Assembly: GCA_026989045.1 (NCBI GenBank)
Contig: JALSJY010000251.1
Location: 1 to 7,399 of the forward strand
DNA length: 7,399 bases
Reading direction: 5' to 3'
From: Hyphomicrobiales bacterium
Lineage (GTDB): Bacteria > Pseudomonadota > Alphaproteobacteria > Rhizobiales > Devosiaceae
Below the pieces are notes generated by a model. The model was not told the origin of the DNA. It was given only the letters and a program-made list of their open reading frames with translations, and did no database searches. Below are positions 1-6,507 of the stretch, in pieces; position 1 is the stretch's first letter; the number at the start of each line of letters is the position of its first letter. A program made the position numbers and the translations under genes.

Positions 1-1
1 A

Positions 2-733
2 CCTGACATTAGTGCTATTACAGGCGATCTAGTCAATCTATCACTTGATGCAGAATTTGAACAAGCAAAAGGTTGGTTGCAAAATTTTGCACCGCCAGAA
101 AAAGCCTGCGTTATTCCAGGAAATCATGATGCTTATTTAAAAGATTCAATAGAAAAATTCAAATTCTATATGGCTGATTATGCCAAGGGTGAAATGATTG
201 ATGCACAGCCTTTCCCATTTGTTAGACGAGTGAAGCATGTTGCTCTTATTGCCTGCTCCTCTAGCGTGCCGACTGCGCCCTTTATGGCCTATGGGAAGTT
301 TGATAATGAACAAGCAAATCGACTTGCCAAGAGCTTAGATGTTTTAGGCAAGGCTGGTTATTTTAGAATTGTGTTAATCCACCACCCAGTAGTTGGCAAA
401 GCTGCAAATGGCTTTAGAAAAGGATTGCATGATGCGGATTTATTTTGTGATGTGATTGCAAATCATGGCGCTGAATTAGTGCTGCATGGACATACCCATA
501 AATCATCTATCAATGCAATTAGCGGGGTAAAAAACGGTGGGACAAATGGCGAAACACCTGTGATTGGTGTTGCTGCGGCATCAGCTAATGCAGGTCATGG
601 AGATGATCCAGCGCGTTATAACTTATTTAACATAAAGCGCATTGGTAAAAAATGGTCATGCAATATGTGTGAATATGGCTATCAGCGCATTGGCAATGAA
701 ATTACACAAAGATTAAAAATGCGCATTTACTGA
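2..733 (+). CDS. Calcineurin-like metallophosphoesterase, 5' end cut by window edge
   Basis: Predicted soluble metal-dependent phosphoesterase of the calcineurin-like (CpdA/Icc-like) superfamily; the substrate cannot be told from sequence. The reading frame is open from base 2, so the gene starts before the window. About 243 residues are visible, and only the first metal-binding motif (DxH) and a short N-terminus should be missing. Numbering from the first visible codon, GD is at residues 8-9, the PGNHD motif at 39-43, IHHPV at 126-130 and HGHTH at 162-166. These are metallophosphoesterase motifs II-V, in order and with normal spacing, so the enzyme is likely active. There is no signal peptide or membrane segment in the visible part. 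A TTG at 77 lies inside the conserved domain and is not the start. The gene ends 12 bp before murL, so it is probably cotranscribed with it. An envelope or nucleotide-sugar substrate would suit that context but is only a guess. Confidence 0.9.
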   Translation, partial: PDISAITGDLVNLSLDAEFEQAKGWLQNFAPPEKACVIPGNHDAYLKDSIEKFKFYMADYAKGEMIDAQPFPFVRRVKHVALIACSSSVPTAPFMAYGKFDNEQANRLAKSLDVLGKAGYFRIVLIHHPVVGKAANGFRKGLHDADLFCDVIANHGAELVLHGHTHKSSINAISGVKNGGTNGETPVIGVAAASANAGHGDDPARYNLFNIKRIGKKWSCNMCEYGYQRIGNEITQRLKMRIY

Positions 734-745
734 TGATGAGTTTTA

Positions 746-2095
746 GTGACAAATAGCAAGATGAGCGCAAAACGATTCTTAATTGGCAAACCAATATTAA
801 AAATAAATCCTTTAAGGATAGAATTTCCCTATTCTCTTGACGATTTGAATTTTGTTGAAACTATTGAATTCTCAGATGGTTATGATAAGAAAATTCTAAC
901 CAGCTCTACATTTTTGCACCTAGTTGATATAACCGCCTGTGTTTTGGGGGTTAGCTATTATAAATTGCTCGCTCCATTTGAAATTGTTGCACCTGAGATT
1001 GGCTTAAGCCAACAGGAAAATGATTTTATTCTTGATGTATATGAAAATGGTTTGGGAGAGTTTTTTGCTCGCAATAATTTAAAGCGTTTTGGTAAAATCA
1101 CATTTACAAGCACCAAACATGACGAGATAAAAACAACAAAGCCAGATTTGCAAAATCGCATCTTATTACCAATTGGGGGCGGCAAAGATTCGCTTGTTTC
1201 AGTGCAGTTGCTAGAAAAAGCAGAATTGGATTTTACTCCATTTGCAGTAAATCCTAAAGGGCCAATCATTTCCTCAGTTAAAAAAATCAACCGAGAGCCG
1301 CTTTATGTAAAACGCATGCTTGATCCTGAAATGATAAGATTAAGCAGGCAAGAAAATTATTATAATGGGCATGTTCCATCAACCGCTATTAACTCAATGA
1401 TTGCTTCACTTGTAGCAATGTTATTCTCTTATAACTCCATTGCACTTTCTAACGAGAGATCGGCAAGTGAGGGCAATGTTGAATTTGATGGCAGGTTGGC
1501 AAATCATCAATATTCAAAATCAATAGAATTTGAAAAAAATATAGCTAGTGTTTTGAGCAAAGCAACATCTGGCGCATTGCAATATTTCTCACTCCTTAGG
1601 CCTTTTTCTGAGGTGCAGATTGCCAATATATTTGCACGCGAAAGCCGCTTTGATAAAGCCTTTTCAAGCTGCAATCAAAATTTTAAACTAAGCGGACATG
1701 ATGGTAGTTTATGGTGTTGTAACTGCCCCAAATGTCATTTTGTATTTTTGATTCTAGCGATAAATTTTGATAAAACTCGTCTAATAAGTATTTTTGGGCA
1801 AAATCTTTTGAACAATGCAAATCATGAAAATGCTTATAGAGAATTAACTGGCCTTAGTGGGCATAAACCATGGGAATGTGTTGGTGAAATTTTGGAGGCT
1901 GGAGCAAGCCTTTATACTTTAAGCCAGAATAAAGATTGGCAAGAAAGCGTGATTGTTGCAAAACTAAAAGATGATTTAGTTGATTTTTATGGCATAGATA
2001 AACTAAAAACGGCTATGAATGATTTAATGCAAATAAGTTCCAACCATCTTATTCCTGATGATATTTATAAAAAGGTAATGGCACATGCCCTCTGA
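746..2095 (+). CDS. murL: UDP-N-acetyl-alpha-D-muramoyl-L-alanyl-L-glutamate epimerase (MurL)
   Basis: Predicted cytoplasmic enzyme that inverts the terminal L-Glu of UDP-MurNAc-L-Ala-L-Glu to D-Glu, using ATP and Mg2+. This activity is established for the Xanthomonas oryzae family member; here it is inferred. The 449-residue protein has an N-terminal beta-rich part (about 10-120) and a PP-loop-like nucleotide motif GGGKDS at 144-149, preceded by RILLPI. A conserved SNERSASEGN block lies at 235-244. A C-terminal cysteine cluster, WCCNCPKC at 323-330, leads into a hydrophobic stretch; it could bind metal and matches my memory of the CPKCxFVF signature of MurL. The immediately following gene is a MurD2-type ligase, which strongly supports the call. 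The GTG start at 746 follows a weak GATGAG at 735-740; an ATG at 761 (residue 6) is the alternative. The stop lies inside the start region of murD2. PP-loop families such as QueC or tRNA thiolases were considered, but the motifs outside the loop and the neighbour favour MurL. Confidence 0.86.
   Translation: MTNSKMSAKRFLIGKPILKINPLRIEFPYSLDDLNFVETIEFSDGYDKKILTSSTFLHLVDITACVLGVSYYKLLAPFEIVAPEIGLSQQENDFILDVYENGLGEFFARNNLKRFGKITFTSTKHDEIKTTKPDLQNRILLPIGGGKDSLVSVQLLEKAELDFTPFAVNPKGPIISSVKKINREPLYVKRMLDPEMIRLSRQENYYNGHVPSTAINSMIASLVAMLFSYNSIALSNERSASEGNVEFDGRLANHQYSKSIEFEKNIASVLSKATSGALQYFSLLRPFSEVQIANIFARESRFDKAFSSCNQNFKLSGHDGSLWCCNCPKCHFVFLILAINFDKTRLISIFGQNLLNNANHENAYRELTGLSGHKPWECVGEILEAGASLYTLSQNKDWQESVIVAKLKDDLVDFYGIDKLKTAMNDLMQISSNHLIPDDIYKKVMAHAL
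2071..2075 (+). promoter_or_regulatory. Shine-Dalgarno site for murD2 inside the murL 3' end
   Basis: AAAGG lies 9 nt before the ATG at 2085, inside the last codons of murL. It supports 2085 as the murD2 start over the in-frame ATG at 2097, and suggests that ribosomes finishing murL help to start murD2. Confidence 0.5.
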
Positions 2096-3392
2096 TATGA
2101 CGAGTTTTGATAATGGGATTTTGCTTTATGGTGCAGGCAAAGAAGCCCACTCAACCCGATCTTTTTTAAAAAAACAATTTCCTGATATAAAAATTTATGT
2201 CACTGCAGACAGTGGCAATATCGACATTAAAGATGCAGAAACCATCTCTCCAGCCGACTTGCCACAAGCAATAAAAGAAAAACGCTTTAGCACAATTATT
2301 AAAAGCCCTGGTGTTTCGCGCTATAGACCAATATTTTTAATGGCACGAGAAGCTGGAATAGATGTTTCTTCAAATCTCAACTTATGGGCGGCAAACTATC
2401 GTAACAATTGCACAGTCATTGCTATCTCTGGCACAAAGGGTAAATCTACCTGTGCGACCTTGCTTTATCTAATGCTTAAAGCTGCTGACAAAGACGTTGG
2501 CTTGGCTGGAAATGTTGGCGTTGCACCACTTGAAATTGCCGATAAACATAAATTTGTGGTGTTTGAATTATCATCTTATCAAACAGCGGATATGGCTTTT
2601 GCACCAGATTTTGCCGCCATCACTAATCTCTCGCCAGAGCATACAGATTGGCACCGAGATTTAGCACATTATTACGCCGACAAACTTAACCTGATTGATA
2701 GGGATAAAGATTTTCTGCTAGCACTTGGGATAAATGCACAAAGCAATGAATTAGTGCTAAAAGCTGTTAGGGATAAGAAAAGAATTTTGCCTGAACTTGA
2801 TGAAGATTTCGCCGAGCAGTTAAAATCTGTTGCTAAAAACTCCAAACTTAAGGGAGAGCATAATCTTGATAATGCAATTGTTGCGGCAAAATTAGCCTTA
2901 GCAGCCGGTGCTGATGAGAATGCAGTTTTGAAGGGGATAAAAGACTTTGTGCCATTGCCACATAGGCTTGAAGAACATGAAATTGACGGGTTTTTATTTG
3001 TTGATGATAGTATTTCAACTACTCCTGAGGCAACAATGGCGGCAATGAATTCTTATAGTGATAAACGAATTGCTTTGATTGCAGGGGGGCATGAGCGCCA
3101 GCAAAATTATTCAACATTGGCAGAAAAATTGGCCAATAGTTCGGTTGAAATTTTGATTTGCCTACCCGTAACTGGTGATAGGTTAGCTACTGCCACCTAT
3201 GCATCTGCCCCCAAAATTGAAGTGTTAGAGGCAGAAGATTTACAGACTGCTATGCAGGCTCTTTCTTCTAGGCGTGCGCGTTTTGATGTAATAATTCTCT
3301 CCCCTGGTGCACCAAGTTATAATCAATTTAGAAATTTTGAAGAGCGTGGGGATAAATTTATCTCCCTAGCAAAAGAATTATTTAGCAAATGA
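2085..3392 (+). CDS. murD2: UDP-N-acetylmuramoyl-L-alanine--L-glutamate ligase (MurD2)
   Basis: Predicted cytoplasmic ATP-dependent Mur ligase joining L-Glu to UDP-MurNAc-L-Ala, the step before MurL. At 435 residues it has normal MurD length and three domains. A Rossmann-like N-terminus carries LLYGAGKEA (13-21) and KSPGVS (73-78). The central ATPase carries GTKGKST (116-122), AGNVG (141-145), ELSSYQ (161-166) and NLSPEHTDWH (181-190); K200 sits where MurD has its carbamylated lysine. The C-terminal domain carries GEHNLDNA (257-264), LPHRLE (291-296), DDSISTTPEAT (307-317), AGGHERQQ (333-340) and LSPGAPSYNQF (405-415). By hand alignment, the E. coli glutamate-pocket residues K319 and K348 are replaced by I310 and R338, while S411 and F418 match S415 and F422. 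This fits a ligase with changed glutamate stereospecificity. The gene overlaps murL by 11 bp and the next gene by 4 bp. A canonical MurD for D-Glu is the alternative; adjacency to murL argues against it. Confidence 0.88.
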   Translation: MPSDMTSFDNGILLYGAGKEAHSTRSFLKKQFPDIKIYVTADSGNIDIKDAETISPADLPQAIKEKRFSTIIKSPGVSRYRPIFLMAREAGIDVSSNLNLWAANYRNNCTVIAISGTKGKSTCATLLYLMLKAADKDVGLAGNVGVAPLEIADKHKFVVFELSSYQTADMAFAPDFAAITNLSPEHTDWHRDLAHYYADKLNLIDRDKDFLLALGINAQSNELVLKAVRDKKRILPELDEDFAEQLKSVAKNSKLKGEHNLDNAIVAAKLALAAGADENAVLKGIKDFVPLPHRLEEHEIDGFLFVDDSISTTPEATMAAMNSYSDKRIALIAGGHERQQNYSTLAEKLANSSVEILICLPVTGDRLATATYASAPKIEVLEAEDLQTAMQALSSRRARFDVIILSPGAPSYNQFRNFEERGDKFISLAKELFSK

Positions 3393-3850
3393 AATGGCTT
3401 GAATTAAAAATCATTCCACCGCTTGTAACCCTAATTGTTGGTTTGTTAATGTGGGTAGTTGCACAATTTACCCCAAAAATATCTATTCTATTAAAATATA
3501 ATATTCTATTGGCCGTAATTTTTGTTATTTTAGGGCTATTGCTAATGTTTATTAGTGCATATTTTATGTTTAAAAGAAAAACCACTATTAACCCAATGAA
3601 GCCGCAAAATGCTTCTTCCTTAGTTACTAACGGGCTTTTTGCATTCTCACGCAACCCGATATATGTAGCCGATGGCTTGATTTTGCTAGGTTGGGGATTA
3701 TTCCTCTCAAACCTATTTTCAATAGCACTAATCGCTTTATTTGTCCTTTATATGAACAAGTTTCAAATCACACCCGAAGAGCGCAACCTTGAAGAAATTT
3801 TTGGTGACGAATATTTGGCTTATAAAGCAAAAGTTCGACGCTGGGTTTAG
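3389..3850 (+). CDS. Small membrane methyltransferase, isoprenylcysteine carboxyl methyltransferase/PEMT-like
   Basis: A 153-residue integral membrane protein with about four hydrophobic segments: 9-26, 37-60, 91-108 and 109-124. The C-terminal half carries the signature of the ICMT/phospholipid methyltransferase-like families: TNGLFAFSRNPIY at 80-92 (the R-[HN]-P-x-Y motif) and EERNLEEIFGDEYLAYKAKVRRWV at 130-153, with paired acidic residues, FGxEY and a terminal RRW. These regions bind S-adenosylmethionine in studied relatives. Bacterial members mostly have no known substrate; lipids, isoprenoids or small molecules are possible. The ATG at 3389 overlaps the murD2 stop in an ATGA arrangement, which indicates translational coupling, and no strong Shine-Dalgarno is visible. 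It is the last gene of the plus-strand block and ends 4 bp from the convergent epimerase gene. A link to cell-wall precursor or lipid carrier metabolism is suggested only by position. Confidence 0.82.
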   Translation: MKWLELKIIPPLVTLIVGLLMWVVAQFTPKISILLKYNILLAVIFVILGLLLMFISAYFMFKRKTTINPMKPQNASSLVTNGLFAFSRNPIYVADGLILLGWGLFLSNLFSIALIALFVLYMNKFQITPEERNLEEIFGDEYLAYKAKVRRWV

Positions 3851-3854
3851 CAAA

Positions 3855-4262
3855 CTATTTCACTTCTTCCAACTCAATCAAAACACCATCAAAATCTTTC
3901 GGGTGCAAAAATATTACTGGTAATCCATGCGCGCCGATTTTTGGTTTGCCATCACCAAGCACCCTTGCGCCTTGCGCTTTTAGGGAAGCAATCGAGGCCG
4001 CAATATCTTTCACTTCAAAACAAATATGATGAGTTGCACCGTTGGGATTATTTTCTAAAAATTTGGCAATCGGTGAATTACCCCCCAATGGATAAAGCAA
4101 TTCAACTTTTGTGTTGTCCAATTCAACAAAAACTACTGTTACGCCATGCTCTGGCAAATCTTGCGGCGCAGAAACTTTCGCCCCTAATAGATCACGATAT
4201 TTAGCCACTGCCGCTTTAAGATTAGGCACTGCGATTGCCACATGATTTAGCTTGCCAATCAT
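3855..4262 (-). CDS. mce: Methylmalonyl-CoA epimerase
   Basis: Predicted to interconvert (S)- and (R)-methylmalonyl-CoA, linking propionyl-CoA carboxylase to the mutase. The 135-residue protein is of normal length and shows the two-module vicinal oxygen chelate fold. The first module opens with LNHVAIAVPNL (5-15; metal ligand H7) and contains FVELDNTKVELLYPLG (45-60). The second has ATHHICFEVKDI (76-87; H78/H79) and ends in FDGVLIELEE (124-133; E130 is the expected last metal ligand). The KVELLYPLG and HHICFEVDDI-like blocks separate it from glyoxalase I and other VOC proteins. The ATG at 4262 is the only usable start, since the frame upstream meets a stop at 4289-4287. It is preceded by AGGGTGAGG five bases upstream. 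It lies 85 bp downstream of the mutase gene on the same strand. Confidence 0.95.
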   Translation of the reverse strand: MIGKLNHVAIAVPNLKAAVAKYRDLLGAKVSAPQDLPEHGVTVVFVELDNTKVELLYPLGGNSPIAKFLENNPNGATHHICFEVKDIAASIASLKAQGARVLGDGKPKIGAHGLPVIFLHPKDFDGVLIELEEVK

Positions 4263-4267
4263 CTCGA

Positions 4268-4276
4268 CCTCACCCT
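4268..4276 (-). promoter_or_regulatory. Shine-Dalgarno site of mce, embedded in a repeat
   Basis: On the minus strand AGGGTGAGG lies five bases before the mce ATG and is the only good ribosome binding site for it. The same nine bases recur at 4285-4293 (a direct repeat with 17 bp period), where they form the edge of the palindromic element. The translation signal thus seems to derive from repeat sequence. Confidence 0.6.
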
Positions 4277-4341
4277 CATTTGAGCCTCACCCTGAGCAAA
4301 TGCGAAGGGTCTAAGATTCTTCGGTCTTACTTCAGAATGAC
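4268..4341. repeat. REP-like palindromic intergenic element between the mutase and epimerase genes
   Basis: This fills nearly all of the 85 bp between the mutase stop and the epimerase start. Its parts are a direct repeat CCTCACCCT at 4268-4276 and 4285-4293; an imperfect hairpin CCCTGAGC (4290-4297), loop AAAT, GCGAAGGG (4302-4309) with two central mismatched pairs; an overlapping inverted pair CATTTG (4277-4282)/CAAATG (4297-4302); and a second weak palindrome with arms ATTCT (4316-4320) and AGAAT (4334-4338). The overall pattern, CCTGAGC...GCGAAGGxTCT followed by GATTCTTCG...CAGAATGAC, resembles a dispersed repeat I recall from several bacterial genomes. Only one copy is in this window, so its dispersed nature is inferred. 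In the mRNA it would sit between two cistrons of the same transcript. Confidence 0.62.
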
Positions 4342-4347
4342 AAAGCA

Positions 4348-6492
4348 TCATTTATTCACCAATCTTTTTTCAATCCGATTTAACACCGAAAATGCCGCTT
4401 CAATTACATTCGTTCCAGGGCCAAAAATTTCGCTCACCCCTGCATCAAACAAGAATTGATAATCATCGGCAGGAATAACTCCTCCAAGAATAACTGGTAT
4501 ATTTTCAAGCCCATGTTGCTTCATTATATCAATCAACTCAGGCACTAAAATATTATGTCCTGCGGTAAGTGAAGAAACTCCAACTGCATCAACGCCCATT
4601 TCTTTAGCATGGTTTGCAACTTCAAATGCTGTTTCAAATAAAGCACCAAAATGCACAATAAAGCCCATATCGGCAAAGGCAGTGGCAATTATTTTTGCGC
4701 CTCTATCATGCCCATCCTGCCCCATTTTTGCGATGAAGATTGAGGGCTTTTTTCCTCGTTGTTTTTCAAATTCATCGATGCGCTTTTCTAGTGCAATATA
4801 CTCAGGGTCATCTTTATATTGCGCATCATAAACTCCAGAAATCACTTCTGGTTTGGCGTTAAAACGTGCAAATATATCTTCCATTGCTAATGAAATTTCT
4901 CCTAAAGTTGCTCTTGCTCTTGCTGCTAAAATTGCTGCACTTAACAAATTACCTTCATTCATTGCCGCACACTCTTTAAGTGCTGACAATGTATCATCAA
5001 CTTGCTCTTGATTGCGAGATTTTTTAATCCTCTTTAATTTAGCAATTTGGCCTTTCCGCACTTTTTCATTATCGATTTTCCGGGTTATCAGTTCCTCTTC
5101 CTCTTCAAGTCGAAAGCGATTTACCCCAACAATTACATCTTCGCCTTTATCTACTTTAGTTTGGCGAAGCGCTGCCGCCTCTTCAATATTGCGTTTTGGT
5201 GACCCTTCACTAACCGCCTTTGTCATACCGCCTTGTTGTTCAACTTGCTCAATAATTTTCCCCGCTTGAGCGATAAGTTGCTGTGTCAAAGCCTCAACAT
5301 AATAAGAGCCAGCGAGCGGATCTACCACATCAGTAACCCCTGTTTCATGCTGCATAATCAGTTGCGTGTTGCGTGCAATACGAGAAGAAAAATCAGTGGG
5401 TAAAGCTATCGCTTCATCAAAGCTATTTGTGTGTAGACTTTGCGTGCCACCAAGCACCGCCGACATTGCCTCAAACGCTGTACGCACAATATTATTATAG
5501 GGGTCTTGCTCGGTTAGTGATACGCCAGAAGTCTGGCAATGGGTGCGTAACATTTTTGATTTTGGGTTTTTCGCGCCCAAATCAGACATGATATTTGCCC
5601 ATAAAAACCGTGCCGCTCGCAGTTTAGCAATTTCAACGAAAAAATTCATTCCAATGCCAAAAAAGAAACTTAGGCGAGGGGCAAAAGCATCAATATCTAA
5701 ACCTTTTTTTTGCGCCGTGCGGACATATTCCATTCCGTCTGCAAGCGTATAAGCAAGTTCCTGCACCGCACTCGCCCCTGCCTCGTGCATGTGATAGCCA
5801 GAAATTGAAACCGAATTAAATTTGGGCATATATTCTGCCGTATAGGCAATAATATCGCCAACAATTCTCATTGAAGGTTCGGGCGGATAAATATAAGTAT
5901 TACGAACCATAAACTCTTTTAAAATATCATTTTGAATAGTGCCTGAGAGCTGTTCTGGCTTCACTCCTTGCTCTTGTGCTGCAACAATAAACATCGCTAA
6001 AGTTGGAATAACTGCCCCGTTCATTGTCATAGAAACAGACATTTCATCAAGCGGGATATTGGCAAATAATTCCTTCATATCCTCAACACTATCAATCGCA
6101 ACACCAGCCTTGCCAACATCACCTTTTACCCGAGCATGATCGCTATCATAACCCCTGTGCGTTGCTAGATCAAAAGCAATGGAAAGCCCTTTTTGCCCAG
6201 CTTCTAGCCCTTTACGATAAAAAATATTGCTCTCTTTAGCAGTTGAAAAACCTGCATATTGGCGAATTGTCCAAGGGCGATTGGCATACATGCTTGCCCT
6301 GATACCACGAGTATACGGCTCAACTCCGGGCATTTCGGCTTTGGCGCTTTTTGCTACATCTTTAGCAAAATAAGCAGGGCGAATATTTAACTCGCCATAG
6401 TTTTTTTCTAAATCCTCAACTGATTTATTACGCAATTCTTTGCTGGCGAGTTCTGCCCATTTTTTATAAGTCGCTGGTTTAATTTTTTTCAT
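4348..6492 (-). CDS. scpA: Methylmalonyl-CoA mutase, adenosylcobalamin-dependent, single-chain type
   Basis: Predicted to convert (R)-methylmalonyl-CoA to succinyl-CoA with adenosylcobalamin. The 714-residue protein has the same length as E. coli ScpA/Sbm and carries both domains in one chain, so no small subunit is expected. The N-terminal TIM-barrel substrate domain (about 50-480) contains SMYANRPWTIRQYAGFS (67-83), FDLATHRGYDSD (107-118), GTIQNDILKEFMVRNTYIYPP (184-204) and SISGYHMHEAGA (229-240). By hand alignment to the Propionibacterium enzyme, Y79, R197 and H234 match its Y89, R207 and H244, while its Y75 is R65 here, as I recall for E. coli Sbm. The C-terminal B12 domain has DGHDRG (593-598; H595 is the lower cobalt ligand), SSLTAGH (640-646) and GGVIPADD (670-677). 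The ATG at 6492 has GGGG five bases upstream. The gene lies 15 bp after the carboxylase gene and is probably cotranscribed with it. The family also includes isobutyryl- and ethylmalonyl-CoA mutases, but this sequence and its neighbours fit methylmalonyl-CoA. Confidence 0.97.
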   Translation of the reverse strand: MKKIKPATYKKWAELASKELRNKSVEDLEKNYGELNIRPAYFAKDVAKSAKAEMPGVEPYTRGIRASMYANRPWTIRQYAGFSTAKESNIFYRKGLEAGQKGLSIAFDLATHRGYDSDHARVKGDVGKAGVAIDSVEDMKELFANIPLDEMSVSMTMNGAVIPTLAMFIVAAQEQGVKPEQLSGTIQNDILKEFMVRNTYIYPPEPSMRIVGDIIAYTAEYMPKFNSVSISGYHMHEAGASAVQELAYTLADGMEYVRTAQKKGLDIDAFAPRLSFFFGIGMNFFVEIAKLRAARFLWANIMSDLGAKNPKSKMLRTHCQTSGVSLTEQDPYNNIVRTAFEAMSAVLGGTQSLHTNSFDEAIALPTDFSSRIARNTQLIMQHETGVTDVVDPLAGSYYVEALTQQLIAQAGKIIEQVEQQGGMTKAVSEGSPKRNIEEAAALRQTKVDKGEDVIVGVNRFRLEEEEELITRKIDNEKVRKGQIAKLKRIKKSRNQEQVDDTLSALKECAAMNEGNLLSAAILAARARATLGEISLAMEDIFARFNAKPEVISGVYDAQYKDDPEYIALEKRIDEFEKQRGKKPSIFIAKMGQDGHDRGAKIIATAFADMGFIVHFGALFETAFEVANHAKEMGVDAVGVSSLTAGHNILVPELIDIMKQHGLENIPVILGGVIPADDYQFLFDAGVSEIFGPGTNVIEAAFSVLNRIEKRLVNK

Positions 6493-6507
6493 TTTGACCC
6501 CAACTAA

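Noticed and set aside
77..733. TTG at 77 as the start of the phosphoesterase
   Set aside because: The frame is open upstream to base 2 and encodes the conserved ITGDLVN motif, so the gene begins before the window.
958..1290. Minus-strand open frame inside murL
   Set aside because: It lies wholly opposite a well-supported gene and shows no recognisable motif.
746..2095. PP-loop protein as QueC, a tRNA thiolase or an asparagine synthetase-like enzyme
   Set aside because: Only the GGGKDS loop is shared. The rest of the protein, the CPKC cluster and the adjoining MurD-type ligase fit MurL better.
3382..3654. Minus-strand open frame opposite the membrane methyltransferase
   Set aside because: The plus-strand protein has clear family motifs and an ATGA overlap with murD2; the antisense product has none.
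3845..3855. GTTT-AGC-AAAC inverted repeat at the convergent junction as a terminator
   Set aside because: The stem is only four A/T-rich base pairs and has no adequate T-tract, so it is too weak to call.
3855..4262. Glyoxalase I or generic VOC protein
   Set aside because: The VELLYPLG and HHICFEV blocks and the neighbouring mutase and carboxylase identify methylmalonyl-CoA epimerase.
4235..4459. Plus-strand open frame across the repeat and the end of the mutase gene
   Set aside because: It is built from the repeat and antisense mutase sequence, with no ribosome binding site or motif.
5012..5752. Several plus-strand open frames opposite the mutase gene
   Set aside because: They are low-complexity, serine-rich or basic translations of the strand opposite a highly conserved enzyme.
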